From Aspidapion aeneum (taxonomy: Eukaryota; Arthropoda; Insecta; Coleoptera; Brentidae), in assembly GCA_963576565.1 (NCBI GenBank), contig CAUYVT010000079.1, positions 1-64,000 of the forward strand: a stretch of 64,000 nucleotides of DNA, read 5' to 3'. How positions within the stretch are numbered: the stretch's first letter is position 1; each line of letters opens with the position of its first letter. Positions 11,290 to 23,825 of the stretch are shown in pieces. Below the pieces are notes generated by a model. It ran no database searches. It had not been told where the DNA came from and saw nothing but the letters and a program-made list of their open reading frames with translations. A program made the translations under genes and the position numbers.

Positions 11290-13190
11290 AAGGTCAAGTA
11301 CGCGAAAATGGTATTCTGTTAAAAGAATCGAGATCGAAGTTCTTACACAGGAAGATGTGACAAATCTACCATCTTGCAAACCCGAAAATAAAACGAGAGA
11401 GTCAATTGAGCACATCAGCTTTACACCCGAAAAAGTTAAGCAAGTTTTAAATAAACAAAAACAGCACTCTAGTCCTGGCCCGGATGGTGTTCCAGCAATT
11501 TATCTGAAAAGAAGTGCCCCCTCTATCACAAAACTCCTCTCGGAAGTAATGACTGAATCGTTTGAAACAAGTATAATACCAGAAACTTGGAAAAGCTCTG
11601 TGGTCATTCCCATACATAAAAAAGGAGATAAGCTGGACCCAAATAACTATAGACCAATAAATCTGACTTCCATTATCTGCAAAAGTATGGAGAGGATTAT
11701 AGCTTGGGAACTGACAGACTTTTTACTTGAGCATAATAGTCTACCACTATTTAATCAACATGGGTTTCTGCCACGAAGATCTGTGGTATCAAACCTGCTT
11801 AGCAACCTCGAAGCATGGACTGAAAAGGCTTTCGATTCGGTACCAATCCAAAGGCTACTATTAAAATTAGAACATAGTGGAGTTAGAGGAAAATTATTAA
11901 ATTCGATAAAAGGGTACCTGACTGAAAGAACTTTGCAAGTGCGAATAGAAAATTGTCTCTCAAATAAACGACGGGTTTTAAGTGGAGTACCACAGGGTTC
12001 AGTATTGGCAGCATTCCTTTTTCTGATATACATCGCTGACATGTCAGAAAACATCCTTAGTAGAATAAGCTTTTTCTGTGATGATGCTAAATTTTACGGC
12101 GACCCCTCCATCCACCATGGTCAACTGCATCAAGACCTATCCTAGAGCTCGAGGACTGAACAAAGAAATGGCTCATTAAACTAAACTCCAGTAAGTGCAC
12201 AGTGCTACATATTGGCTATAACAACCCCCATCTCACATACTTTATTAACAACCAAGAGCTAGAAAGTGTCACAGAGCAGAAAGATTTGGGTGTTACAATT
12301 AGCCAGGACTTAAAATGGGAAGCTCACATTGTCAAAATAGTAAAAAAAGCGAACTCTATGATTTATCTTATCAGAAGAGCATTTACCGAAATCACTGAAA
12401 AGATGTGATTGTGATTCTAATATATAAAACCTATATAAGACCTATTCTCGAGCATGCTAGAAAGAGTTCAACGTAGATTAACTAAACTTCCCTCAACATT
12501 AAAAGAAAAAACGTATGAAGAAAGATTAGCTAAATTGGGCCTTACCACACTGGCAGAAAGAAGGAGAAGAGGCGATTTAATTGAAACATTTAAGATTTTA
12601 AAAGGTCATTACAACTGTGACATTGATTTTTTCTCCAGAAACCGCAATACAAACTTACGAGGAAACTCTCTAAAACTGAATACAAAGAGCTGGAGAAGAC
12701 TCTCTCGCAAAAACTTTCTCTACAATAGAGTCGTTAACGATTGGAATAGACTTCCAGAGAACATTATCAATGCTCCAACCACAAACACCTTTAAAAATAG
12801 ACTAGATCAATATTGGCTACAATTAGCGAGATAAAAAAAAATGTGAAAAAGTGACAATAAAATAGTGACAATTGCAACTAGAACTAAAGAAAAGCAGTAA
12901 ATCGGACTACCGTCTAACTGCAAATAATAATAATAATAAAGTATAGCCAAGTTTTTCAATAAACATTTCAAAATGAAAGGTTCTCACTAATTTAGAAATG
13001 TTTATTGAAACTTTGCTGTTACAGCCAAACTTGTACCTAAGATGTAATTATGCAGCCGTAATAGCCAAGTTTAAATAAACATTTCCAAATTAGTAAGAAC
13101 CTTTCATTTTGAAATGCGTATTGAAAAACTTGGCTATACTTTGATCTCAATTCTTTTAACGGAATACCATTTTCACGTACTTGGCCTAAT
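11290..13190. mobile_element. Foldback MITE split by a LINE
   Basis: 11290-11340 has the left end (TCAAGTACGCGAAAATGG) and 12944-13190 has the remainder, ending GTACTTGGCC. Together they match the uninterrupted element at 1194-1507. The LINE lies at the internal AAGT position. A second diverged end follows at about 13195-13235. Confidence 0.7.
11341..12943 (+). pseudogene. 5'-truncated CR1/Jockey-superfamily LINE, dead
   Basis: Three open pieces (11357-12145, 12202-12408, 12454-12834) in different frames represent the RT domain and C-terminal region of one non-LTR polymerase. Visible RT motifs are SSPGPDGVPAIYLK, NNYRPINLTS and SGVPQGSVLA, then FCDD at the active site (usual form FADD; both Asp remain). 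The motif-A region reads EKAFDSVP with the upstream strand and first catalytic Asp missing, so it carries an internal deletion. The C-terminal block (LERVQRRLTKL, YEERLAKLGL, RRRRGDLIETFKIL) is typical of this superfamily. The 3' end is a (TAA)n tail at 12924-12943. It is inserted in a foldback MITE with a short AAGT-like duplication. Confidence 0.85.
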
Positions 13191-13239
13191 CTTAATTCTC
13201 TTAACAAAATACCATTTTTGCGTACTTGGCCTTTCTTAC

Positions 13240-13756
13240 ATGAGATGTGTTTGTTAAGATTTTACAAAATTTTTAATTAAAGAGTTTGGAAAATATTGAG
13301 TATTATATGTGGAATAATTTTCAAAACTGACTTTCAAGATGCCTATTCCTGATAGATTTTAAGCTTTTAATTTTAATTAATTTTAATTTAATTTTGTATG
13401 CCATTGTAACTCTATCCATGGATTGCGGGACAGGACTTATTTTCAGCATCTTTAAATGTACAAAAATTACAAATGTAACATATTCCCCCTTAGAAGCTGT
13501 AAATAAATATTTCAGGCAATTTAAAGCTTTGAGAAGCTTGTTTGCCTATCAAACAATATATTTACTTCTTTAAGTGAGTCCTATAAATATATTTAATATA
13601 CATCTAAAAAAAACTAACTATTATTAACTATTGAATAGGTTTCAGAGATATTATCAACTATTAAATAACCTTTAGAGCTAGGTACCTATAATTAATTACC
13701 CATATAAATAAACCTAGTTAATTTTGGAAAATCTCTGATCGGATAAAATTGTTGTA
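13240..13756. other. AT-rich spacer, no gene seen
   Basis: Non-coding sequence inside the mub intron. No repeat structure beyond short TAATT runs was recognised. Confidence 0.5.
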
Positions 13757-13860
13757 GTCGAGAGTAAGTGTCATAATCGAGAGAAAGTGTCATAATCGAG
13801 AGTAAGGTATCATGATCGAGAATAATTTTTCATAATCGTGAGCAAAATGTATTAATCGGG
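13757..13860 (+). repeat. Short minisatellite, about 5 copies
   Basis: The unit AGTGTCATAATCGAGAG recurs with drift every 20-25 bp. Confidence 0.7.
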
Positions 13861-13910
13861 TAATAAAGTTTTAATTTTTCATATTTTTTTGTTTACTCTT
13901 GTAATATTGT

Positions 13911-13916
<6 letters not shown>

Positions 13917-13981
<65 letters not shown>
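13917..13981. repeat. (AT)n microsatellite
   Basis: About 65 bp of uninterrupted AT dinucleotide. The YIYIYI open frame at this point is the microsatellite translated. Confidence 0.95.
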
Positions 13982-13983
<2 letters not shown>

Positions 13984-14059
13984 TAAATTTTATTTTTATG
14001 GAATCCAACTATGTATAACATTTCTAGCTATTGTTGTTAACCATTCCTTAATTGTTTGC

Positions 14060-14641
14060 TTAAACTTTTTTTAAAGATTTTATGTTCAAAATATTTGTTG
14101 GAAGTGTACTATATATTTTGGGACCTAAGTAGTAATAACTTCTTTGAGTTATTGTTTTTTCTACTTTAGGGATTCTGTAAATTATTTCACGTTTTCGGGT
14201 GTTGTAGCTGTGTTCTCTTTCAACTAAATTGGACTTAAATTTATGTTGTCTTACGGTTAAAGCATAAATAAAATGTTTCCTAATGTCAAAAAATTTTGTC
14301 TCTTCAAACAACAATTCAGACGAGAAACGATGATTGTTTGTTGTTCCCCCCCCCCAAGCCAAAATACCATATGTTAAGTGTGGTTCAACAAGAGCTTGAT
14401 ATAAAACCTTTAACTGTTTTATTTTAAAAAATGATCTTAAATGTTTAAATTTATGCAATAAGGATCTGATTTTGTTGGTTACATATTTTATGTGTTCATC
14501 CCATCGAAGATGTGCATCAATAAAAATACCAAGATATTTTATTTTTAGCGTGTTTTCAATTGTTATTGGTAAACAGTCACAGTTTTTGTTATTAGATAAG
14601 TTGAGTTCATTATATATTGGTAAGTTATTGGTGTAAGACAT
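14060..14641 (-). pseudogene. LINE 3' fragment (post-RT region)
   Basis: The minus-strand frame carries the region after the RT active site: KYLGIFIDAHLRWDEHI, LYQALVEPHLTYGILAWGG, then a C-terminal domain ending SLKKV. The same block order occurs in the longer LINE ORF at 37543-40122 (KYLGIIFDRHMKWD, SYGILGWGG). There is no RT core or endonuclease, so it is a 5'-truncated relic. A C-run (14346-14355) lies in the GWGG region, and sequence just after GGG looks partly deleted relative to the longer LINE. Confidence 0.85.
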
Positions 14642-14689
14642 AATTTAGTATTTACTTAGTAATCTATGTATTGTAGGTTTTTGAGAAAC

Positions 14690-15220
14690 AGAGTAGAGGT
14701 GGGTATATTTTTAAGAACCTGTCCATAATTTCTATCAGTCTGCCAAATCCCAACTCTCTAGCATTTTTGGAAGTGAAGTTAACTTTACATGTATAGGGGA
14801 TGTAAGTAAATTAAAAGTTTGGGTGTTTTTTTTGTTATAGTTTTGATATAATTTCTTATAGTCTGCGAAATCTCAGCCCTCTAGCGTCTCTGGAAGTGAG
14901 CAATTTTAATTTTACATCATTTTACATGTATAGGGGAGGAGAGTAAATTAAAATTTTTAGGTTTTTTATTTTTTCCAGGGGTTTTGTCATAATTTCTATC
15001 AGTCTGCCAAGTTTCAGCATTCTAGCATTTCTGGAAGTATAGTAGAATAGTATAGTGAGTGAGTAAGTGGCAAATTCGATGTGTTTCAAAATTCCGTAAC
15101 TACTTAACTGCGCTATGAAAGTCGCTGAAACTTGGAAGAATTTTTAGCTCTATCAAGATCTCCAGATTCCGGAGCTCATTCCGAAGTAGAGTTATAGATA
15201 GGTCAAATATGGGATGAGAT
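14690..15220 (-). repeat. 142-bp satellite, inverted partial array with flank
   Basis: Two to three units (TCTGGAAGTG, TCAGTCTGCCAA), a GTGAGTGAGTAAG tract near 15055, then the shared flank CATTCCGAAGTAGAGTT that also follows the arrays near 31300 and 32745. Non-coding. Confidence 0.75.
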
Positions 15221-15306
15221 ATTTCAAGAAAAGGTGGTACAGCAGTGTGCGCGAACTGAGCGGGGCACTGCCGTGCCTCCAGATACGTATGCAATTAGAA
15301 ACGTAC

Positions 15307-15400
15307 CTGCAGGATTTAAACCTCCGGTGTTTGTGGGAGCCAGTCCTCCCAATCCTAGAGCAGCCAGTCCTGCCAAGGGATTTTTGGCTAAAGCTGTCAC
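15307..15400 (-). CDS. mub: PCBP/mub exon: Leu/Gly/Ala-rich linker
   Basis: A 94-nt internal exon, 31 codons plus one base. The acceptor is CTCTTTGTTATAG and the donor is GTACGT after CCTGCAG. It encodes VTALAKNPLAGLAALGLGG followed by LAPTNTGGLNPA, the linker between KH2 and KH3 in insect PCBP proteins. Its phases (0 in, 1 out) are exactly what is needed between the exon at 19033-19416 (ends phase 0) and the one at 10983-11108 (starts phase 1, completing a GCA Ala codon). Joining those two directly would create a TAG stop, so this exon is required. The plus strand here is also open with a proline-rich frame, but that is only the antisense of this exon. It abuts the satellite flank that ends near 15290. 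Confidence 0.85.
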
Positions 15401-15419
15401 CTATAACAAAGAGATTTAG

Positions 15420-16340
15420 ACCTTTCGAACTATATCTACTGTATTAAAAAATAACTTTACAAACACAACAAAGAGGTATACAAAATTTGATTACAAGCAT
15501 TATTTAAATACGTCGAACTGTCATGCCATATTGTTAAATCCTATAATTTTATATGCATGCCTTTTTTGCTTCTATTAAGTATAACGCCCACCTCGCATAC
15601 CTATGGTTTTAGATTTTGTTGCCCCTTAATAAAAACCCTCATTATACAAAATGTTGCCAGACCCCCATGCTTTTTTTGTCACTTGATACCTATGTTGACA
15701 ACCCATTTTTCATGATGCAAGCTGCTATCTTTCTGGCAAATTTTACAATATCAAAACTTTATGATGGTAACTTCAATATTTTTGAAATATTTTATTTTGT
15801 TCTGGGAGTTCAGACAGGGTTTAAAAATAAATAGATAAACCTGGTTACAACAGTAAAAAAAAAAGAGTATTGAAATATCTCTGTTATAACAATACCTGTT
15901 ATACCATTAGGGTTAATAGCTATAGTGGCCATGAAGATTCTGCTAAGAGAAAAACTAATTTAGCAGGTGTTTAGATAAAAATAGAAACAAGGGTGTACCC
16001 CGATCTCAGCAAAACGCGACGGTCCATGAACTAAAGGTTAAAGATCGAGATCTTTTTTTTTTTAAATCTGCGAAGCGAAAAAGAGGTAAGAATTGCGTTT
16101 CTATAAACCTTGCTAATTTCTTTTTCAGGCATTATGCTGGCGTTAAAATTTACTATCCAAGAAAATGTTCATGTTAAAATGGTATTTTGCAGAAAACTCT
16201 ATTCCGGATGTAATAAATGTCTTTATTGCTAAGTATGAGGACCGTGATATTCCAAAACTACCATTTTAAATATAATTAACCATTTTGATCAATTTGGGTG
16301 CGTTAAGCTCTGCAGAAAATGTAGCGACAATAAAGGGTGG
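15420..16340. other. mub intron, no gene seen
   Basis: AT-rich sequence with a poly-T tract near 16050. The short frame at 15616-15834 has no recognisable domain and is judged non-coding. Confidence 0.5.
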
Positions 16341-16356
16341 ATGAGGGTCCAAGACC

Positions 16357-16870
16357 ATGTCGGAACAAAGGCAACAACAAGAAACTATCGTTTGTGCTGC
16401 GGCTAAAGTACTCCCTCCTGGTTCAAGTTCAGCCCTTGCTAAGGAGATACCTGAAGATATTCCTCCCAGAACCATTCGAAACATTTTAAAAAGACATGGA
16501 TACAAAGCCTACAAGTTAAAAAACTATCAGGAACTGTTGCCACCTGAGGACAATATTTTAAGGATGGAATTTTGTGAAAAAATGATGGATCGTGCAAATC
16601 AGGATGAAAGTTTTCTCAGTAATATTTTATTTACTGGCGAAATTTCGTTCTCCCTACAGAATACGCATAATCCATCAATCACTCGCTACTGGGCAAAAGC
16701 AAATAAACATTTGACGGTAAATGTGCGAACACAATACCCTCAAAAATTAAATGTTTGGTCGGGGGTTCTTGGAGATAATAATCATCGGGCCATTTTTTAT
16801 TAATGGTAACTTAAACGGGGCCGCTTATTTCAACTTGTTGCCAAATCAAGTAAAGGAAGATAAAAATATT
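16357..16870 (+). pseudogene. Tc1/mariner-superfamily transposase remnant
   Basis: A 148-codon frame covers part of the HTH region (RTIRNILKRHGYKAYKLK), the linker (RMEFCEKMMDRA) and the start of the DDE catalytic domain (FLSNILFTGEISFSLQN, NVWSGVLGDN). Family members have TDE at the first catalytic Asp; here it is TGE (codon 94, 16636-16638), so the site is lost. After codon 148 the frame shifts: bases 16800-16870 still encode the expected INGNLNGAAYFNLL-like continuation in another frame. No terminal repeats or C-terminal D/E residues remain nearby. A dead copy inside the mub intron, opposite in strand to the host gene. Confidence 0.8.
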
Positions 16871-17203
16871 GTGTACATTGGGCGGTAAAAATTTTTGTCT
16901 ATAGTATATTGGCGCAAGTAGTATATTTTAACTTTTGTCATTTGCAGAATTACTGGACGTCTTTTCGCATCATAAAAAATAAACTTTAAAACCCAAGTAT
17001 GGCCGATTCAGTAAAACAAGTTTTAAAAGTTGACTGTTCGATTTGTTACTAAATCGACCATATTAAACCAAATACAATCTATGAGTATGCACAACCCATT
17101 AAACCGAACATCCATAAACAAACAATTAACACAAAATCTAAAAACACTCAACAGTTCTATTTACTAAGTGTAATGTTCAACTACTGTTTGTACAAATTAG
17201 ATA

Positions 17204-18280
17204 CAGGGTGACCCATTTTACATTTAAAATATTTATTTAATTATTCACAATAGCTAATTCTAATAATCCTACCACAGCCCCCTCAAATTAAAAAGCCCGA
17301 TCCTTCTTTGAAATAAAACACAGTCGAAGCCTGATATTTGCATTATTTTTCTTGTCAGCCCATGTTCTTTTTTTTTCAAAATAGTCAAAATTTTAGATAG
17401 ATAGATCTGTCGGCCTTCGAAAGTGTTGTTATTCAAAATAGCATCAGGCTTGATATAAAGGGGGCTGTGATCCTACCAATTACTGCAAAAATTTGTGTTT
17501 AGGGTGGTTTTCACTCTCTCTATTTTTCTCTTTTTGTTAAAGTTGTAGACCAAACACAGTTTGATATTTGGTTAGTTGTTGGCTTAAAGGACACAGTCCA
17601 CCCTTGCAAACATCTATCAAATATGTCTCTATGTAATTGTATACAGCTTACTGTTATTCAATTATTCAGACGACGAACAAATACACTCTCTACAGTTTTT
17701 TATACGGAAAGTATCACCTTGCAGGGCAATTTATTTCTGGAAACATTCCATATTTATAAAGTGAATAGAAAGATTTTTTTTTGTCTGTTTTTTTCCAATC
17801 CCTCTTTCAGTAAAGTTGGCAATGGCTTTTTATTAGCACTTTTAAAATTTTGTTTATCTTGACAGTTTTGACATTTCTATTAAAAAGAGACCCAAACCCA
17901 ACCTACAAAATAGACAAATATAGGGGATGATGTCTAAGCAAAGTTACAATTCCTACGACTACCCTTAAATTTTTTCGGTCTATTAACGTAAATTACATGT
18001 TTTCTTACATTACTTAAAATTTTTAAAAAAATAATGCTTTGTTAATTATTTTTTATAAACCAACAAACAGTAGAAACTAAGGCAACTGATGATGAGTGCT
18101 GCACTCATTATCAGTTACCTTAGTACAAATAAGTTGTTCCATCGCACATCCACTACTAACTAAAAAAAAATATTTATCCTGACTATTTTCTATGAACAAT
18201 TCCAAAAATATCGTCATCCCTTAAACAGCTCTGTATTACTTTGCATTCCCCATAATTCACAATTTGAGTGGGTCACCCTG
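17204..18280. mobile_element. 1.08-kb non-autonomous TIR element, TA target duplication
   Basis: It starts CAGGGTGACCCA and ends TGGGTCACCCTG (exact 12-bp TIRs) with TA outside each end (17202-17203, 18281-18282). TA duplication points to the Tc1/mariner superfamily. The internal frame at 17623-17862 has no recognisable domain. It contains a strong internal hairpin at 18077-18123. Confidence 0.8.
18077..18123. repeat. 47-bp near-perfect hairpin
   Basis: CTAAGGCAACTGATGATGAG pairs with CTCATTATCAGTTACCTTAG with two mismatched positions, inside the 17204-18280 element. Confidence 0.75.
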
Positions 18281-18423
18281 TAAATTCGTCAGCATGCACT
18301 TGTTGGAATAAAGCCGTATCACTATAAAACTGCAATATACCTATTGAGGCTACCCTGATTTATAGAAAATTGCAGCGCAACACAATGCGCTGTTGCGGAT
18401 TTGCAGCTAGGTTTAATGTATGT

Positions 18424-18572
18424 ACAGACTGTCGTGGTATTGGCCGCGACCACGGTGCGGCGAAGACCGTGGTTATCGCGGCGTTTGGTTATGAACTACG
18501 TTATTATTCTCCGCATCTGCGATCGACCGCCACCGCGATTACTATCGCGGCGACGACCACTACAGTCTGTCT
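18424..18572. mobile_element. Small GC-rich foldback element
   Basis: ACAGACTGTCGTGGT at the left pairs with ACCACTACAGTCTGT at the right (one mismatch). The interior is rich in CGCGG, unlike the AT-rich surroundings. Overlapping frames on both strands are products of the inverted structure. Confidence 0.5.
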
Positions 18573-19032
18573 GTTTATTCTCATGTATTTCATTTGAAAA
18601 AATAAGCCGACAAACTCCCAAAAAAGTCGGACAATAGAGTAGAAAAAATTCAAAAACTGACTGTCAAGCTTGACAGATTGCTGCTTCACATGCTAAATTG
18701 CTTAAGCTGAACAAAGAAACACACTGGGAAGGGTAAAAATGCACGCTTTTATGCCCCTCCCCTCAGATGAATATAAAAAAATGGTTGGTATTACAAAAGT
18801 TTTGTTTAGGGGAAATAAATTGTGTTTAAAAACTTCCCGTTTACAAATCGGAGTTCAATAAAAGTCGCATTTGGTTTAAAGAAGGGCAGCACTCACTACA
18901 ATAGCAGGGTGTAAGGATGACACAAAAGTGTTGTACTCGCTAAACTGGATTTCTGCGTGGAAGGGGTCAGAACTTGCTATGAACGGCGGATTGGGGCGGT
19001 TGCTTCCAAACGAAAACCTGTCAGAAACTTAC

Positions 19033-19416
19033 ATCTTGCAAGAGATGCGCGGGCGGCAACGCTGCGGCCGTCGGCGTCATATGGGCTAGTCCATTGGCTT
19101 TGAGTGAGTGAGGAGGCGGTTCGAAAGGGGCGGCTATGAAGTGTGGAGCCACAGCCGCGTGATGTGGCAACGCAATCAACGGATGACCGCCGTAAGATAA
19201 ATGCGGGGGTGGGTGATGAGGGGGAGGGGCAGGGGTGTGGGTGGTAAATAGGGCTGCTGCGGCGGCACATGAGGGGGGTGGGGCGGTACTTACGTCAGTG
19301 TGGGCGGGAACGGCATAGTTGCCTTGGATGGTGTAAGCTTGGCCGCCGGCTAGGATCACGGGACCACCGATTTGGGGTTTGGGGCGATAGGGGATGGTAG
19401 CTCCTTTGGGAGGGGA
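19033..19416 (-). CDS. mub: PCBP/mub exon: Pro/His/Ala-rich linker
   Basis: A 384-nt internal exon (128 codons), phase 0 at both ends. The acceptor is ATGTTTTTTCAG and the donor is GTAAGT after CAAGAT. It begins SPPKGATIPYRPKP, the segment that directly follows KH2 in PCBP proteins, continues through QAYTIQGNYAVPAHTD, a His/Pro-rich stretch, and ends LPPAHLLQD. It is GC-rich for this window, consistent with a selected coding exon. The linker is expected to be disordered and to carry protein contacts and localisation signals. The upstream exon ends in GAG (Glu) at phase 0, so the join is clean. Confidence 0.9.
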
Positions 19417-19701
19417 CTGAAAAAACATACAAAATATATTGTTAAAAAATTATACCATGATATTTATACTTTAAATAATACGTTATAAGAGACCACACAA
19501 TGTTTTAATTATTAATTTTCCTTAATTCTTACAAGTAAAAAAGTGTTTTAATGAATATAAAAAAGATCCTTAGTACAGTGTGTGGAAGTCTGGATCCTCA
19601 ACTTTTACAGAATACTGAAATATTTTTAAGAAAAAAAATTTGACACGTGTAGATTTTCGCTTCAAAAGGCGTGTTAGAAAAGCGATTATATCGCCCCCTT
19701 A

Positions 19702-19915
19702 GTGCAACAACCAGATAACTTGAAATTTATGCATTTTTAGTTATCCAGTTAAAGCTGACCTATTTTTCATCTTTTTTCTTTTTAATGCAACATCCAGATA
19801 TCTTGAACAAGCAACCAAACTTCTTTAAATACTTAAAGAGTAACAAGAAGTAGATAACTCCGAAAATACACATTTTATAAAAAGACATCAATTTCAAATT
19901 ATCTAGTTGTTGCAC
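19702..19915. mobile_element. 214-bp foldback MITE
   Basis: GTGCAACAACCAGATAACTT at the left is matched by AATTATCTAGTTGTTGCAC at the right, with TIRs of about 28 bp. It lies in the mub intron between the KH2 and linker exons. An internal TGCAACATCCAGATATCTTG is a third copy of the motif. Confidence 0.7.
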
Positions 19916-20306
19916 AATATTATGTAGAGTGTCATTAAAATAGGATTTGGATTTTTTTTTACATTTGCTGTTTTTGTCAGTCAATACAAACATACCAGCC
20001 CTATATCTAACCATAATAATTTTCATGATAAGACATTTAATGTCAAGTAGGCAAGTTGTGTTAGCGCTCTTAATTGTTATTTTTACAATAACCTTACATT
20101 GTCAAGAAAACGACAAATAAGGTATTATAATGTTTTATAAAAATATATATTGACTTACAGAAATAAAATATTTAAAAGAATACCGGGAGCTCCATTTAAA
20201 AAAAAGTAAGTTAGGGTCATATCTCGTTTTGAGGCACGCATGATTAAATCAAGATTAAAGTGTCAAGTTTATTTCTCAAAGGTGTGAATTTCTCTAAAAA
20301 AATTTA

Positions 20307-21254
<948 letters not shown>

Positions 21255-21310
21255 CTTACAAGCTTTTATTTAACTTCACCTGTATGTATGTATGTATGGA
21301 TGTAATCAAA

Positions 21311-22640
21311 TCTTGCAACTCATTTTTGAAGAACTTCCAAACCTCCGAATGACTTCAAATTTCGCATAGCGTCTTAGTTCCGATGACAATACAATAATAC
21401 GGTTTCATCAGTTACTTACCTCCCCCCTAACGGGGTGGAGAGGGGGTAAAACTTTAGTTGGTCCGATTTCAACCAAAATTGGTATCTGGGGGTTTTTGAG
21501 GATGAGAATTACGAATTTTTGATCAGATTACCAAAATTCAATATGGCGGATTCAAAATGGACGATTTAATGTATAGTATAGTTTTTCTGATTACTTTCAA
21601 CTGACTTCCACGATTCCGATTGACTTCAAATTTCGCATACCGTTATAGTTCCGATGACAATCCAATAATGTGGTATCACTGACTGCCTACCTCACCCCTA
21701 ACCTGGAGGGCGGAGAGGGGGTAAAATTTTAGTTTGTTGGATTTTCACCAAAATTAGTATCTGGGGGTTTTTAAGGATGACGATTACGAATTTTTGCTCA
21801 GATTACAAAAATTCAATATGGCGGACTCAAAATGGACGATTTAATGTTAAGTTTTTCTGATTACTTTCAACTGACTTCCACGTATCCGATTGACTTCAAA
21901 TTTCGCATACCGTTATAGTTCCGATGACAATCCAATAATGTGGTATCACTGACTGCCTACCTCACCCCTAACCTGGAGGGCGGAGAGGGGGTAAAATTTT
22001 AGTTTGTTGGATTTCCACCAAAATTGGTATCTGGGGGTTTTTAAGGATGACGATTACGAATTTTTGCTCAGATTACAAAAATTTAATATGGCGGACTCAA
22101 AATGGACGATTTAATGTTAAGTTTTTCTGATTACTTTCAACTGACTTCCACGTATCCGATTGACTTCAAATTTCGCATACCGTTATAATTCCGATGACAA
22201 TCCAATAATGTGGTATCACTGACTGCCTACCTCACCCCTAACCTGGAGGGCGGAGAGGGGGTAAAATTTTAGTTTGTTGGATTTCCACCAAAATTGGTAT
22301 CTGGGGATTTTTAAGGATGACGATTACGAATTTTTACTCAGATTACAAAAATTCAATACGGCGGACTCAAAATGGACGATTTAATGTTAAGTTTTTCTGA
22401 TTACTTTCAACTGACTTCCACGTATCCGATTGACTTCAAATTTCGCATACCGTTATAGTTCCGATGACAATCCAATAATGTGGTAAAATTTTAGTTTGTT
22501 GGATTTCCACCAATATTTGTATCTGGGGGTTTTTAAGGATGAGGAATACGAATTTTTACTCAGATTACAAAAATTCAATATGGCGGATTCAAAATGGACG
22601 ATTTAATGACGAGTTTTTCTGATTACTTTCAACTGACTTC
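21311..22640 (+). repeat. 270-bp tandem satellite, about 4.7 copies
   Basis: GTTTTTCTGATTACTTTCAA recurs at 21581, 21851, 22121, 22391 and 22613: exact 270-bp spacing three times, then a shortened unit. Each unit holds GGCGGAGAGGGGGTAAAATT and ATGGCGGACTCAAAATGG. The inverted arm has only about two units (period 275) near 28000-28560. Confidence 0.9.
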
Positions 22641-23007
22641 CACGTAGGTATCTGATTGATTTCAAAATTCACTTGCTCTCCCACTAAAAAGGGGGGGGGG
22701 GGCGTAGAAGAGGTATGGCTTTAGTTTGTTCGATTTCGACGAAAATTAATTGCCTTCCTTCGTATAATGATCATAATAATAACGAACAGTTTTGGGGAAC
22801 GATCTCAACGATCACACAGGGTTTTTCTATTTCAAAATTCGGTAAGATGGGCGTCGCTAGCACTATTAATGAAACCTGTCTAGGAGAAGGAAACCTATAG
22901 ACATAAACTTGGACAAATCTAAAAATTAAAAAATAAATTTAGAAAAAAATAGTTTTTGAAAACAAGCTTTTATAAAATGGACTAAAAAGCATAAAATAAT
23001 TTTTTGA

Positions 23008-23349
23008 GTGTTCTGATATCATAATAATAAAAGCGATGGGCGTATTTAGTATTAGGTAAATGCCTTTCTATGCGCATTTGGTGGATCGTCCACAACCGAT
23101 GATGGGCCGACTCTTCTTTTTCAATGTGACAAAATAAATCGACACCTGCCGGTCGCGGATGATCTGCCTAATATGACGCAGGCGTAATAATGTCCATCCA
23201 TATCAGAAAAATGTAAGGGTAGCTTGAGTAGGGTTGGGTTGGGTTAAATTGTCTAGCCTTCACTCAACTTCGATTTAACAAGGCTAAAACAAAAACGGGT
23301 AAATTTCCTTTAATACGCCCATCGCTTTTATTATTATGATATCAGAACG
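23008..23349. mobile_element. Palindromic MITE within arm B
   Basis: The TIR TGATATCATAATAATAAAAG continues with CGATGGGCGTA and ends with the reverse complement at 23349. A second copy in the opposite orientation lies at 27281-27663 in the right arm. The interior includes CGGTCGCGGATGATCTGCC and a GGGTTGGGTTGGGTT run. Confidence 0.75.
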
Positions 23350-23657
23350 TTTCTCGGTTATATCGTAGGAGAAGCTTGCGCAATGGAGGTCTTTTCGCAT
23401 AACACGTGACGGCTCGGAGCTAATCTAAAGCTTGCTATTGGTCAAAGGGTATGTTGTGGATAGTCACACCATTCAAGACTACCGTGATAGCTTCTTGCTA
23501 CTCTTCCAGCCTATCTATTCTCGTACTTGAACGATGTGATAGTTTCCATCACATGCTCTGGCCAATGGCAAGCTAAATTATCTCTCCGAGCCGTCACGTG
23601 GTATGCTGAAAGACCTCTACTGCGCAAGGTTCTCCTACGGGCCGACCGAGAAACGTT
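23345..23657. mobile_element. Foldback MITE with about 100-bp arms
   Basis: GAACGTTTCTCGGT at 23345 is mirrored by ACCGAGAAACGTTC at 23657. Arms share ACGTGACGGCTCGGAG against CTCCGAGCCGTCACGT. The next 170 bp (to about 23820) holds a related, diverged half. A frame at 23603-23812 is not considered a gene. Confidence 0.75.
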
Positions 23658-23825
23658 CAGTCGGTATGGGGCAGGAGAATAGATTTTACTTCAAACGCGT
23701 AAAATTCACTAACTCTGAAGAGCGGACGACTATGCCATTGGTCGAGACAAGGCATTTCGCACAACACGCAACTGCTCAGAGTTTGCTATTGGTGAGAGCG
23801 TGGAGCGTGTGATGTGGATAGAGCC

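Larger units (their letters stand above)
21255..23349 (+). repeat. Large inverted repeat B, left arm
   Basis: It starts TTACAAGCTTTTATTTAACT at 21255, whose reverse complement ends at 29692. Next come a TGTATGTATG tract, a 270-bp satellite, and a palindromic MITE (23008-23349). The same order occurs inverted in 27225-29692, with fewer satellite units and with an LTR element inserted. No transposase was recognised between the arms. Confidence 0.85.

Noticed and set aside
13889..14074. Repetitive Tyr/Ile open frame
   Set aside because: A translated AT microsatellite.
15214..15447. Plus-strand proline-rich frame (GFKPPVFVGASPPNPRAA)
   Set aside because: It is the antisense of the minus-strand mub linker exon at 15307-15400, which fits splice phases and family sequence.
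18370..18689. Overlapping frames on both strands near 18500
   Set aside because: Produced by a GC-rich inverted repeat.
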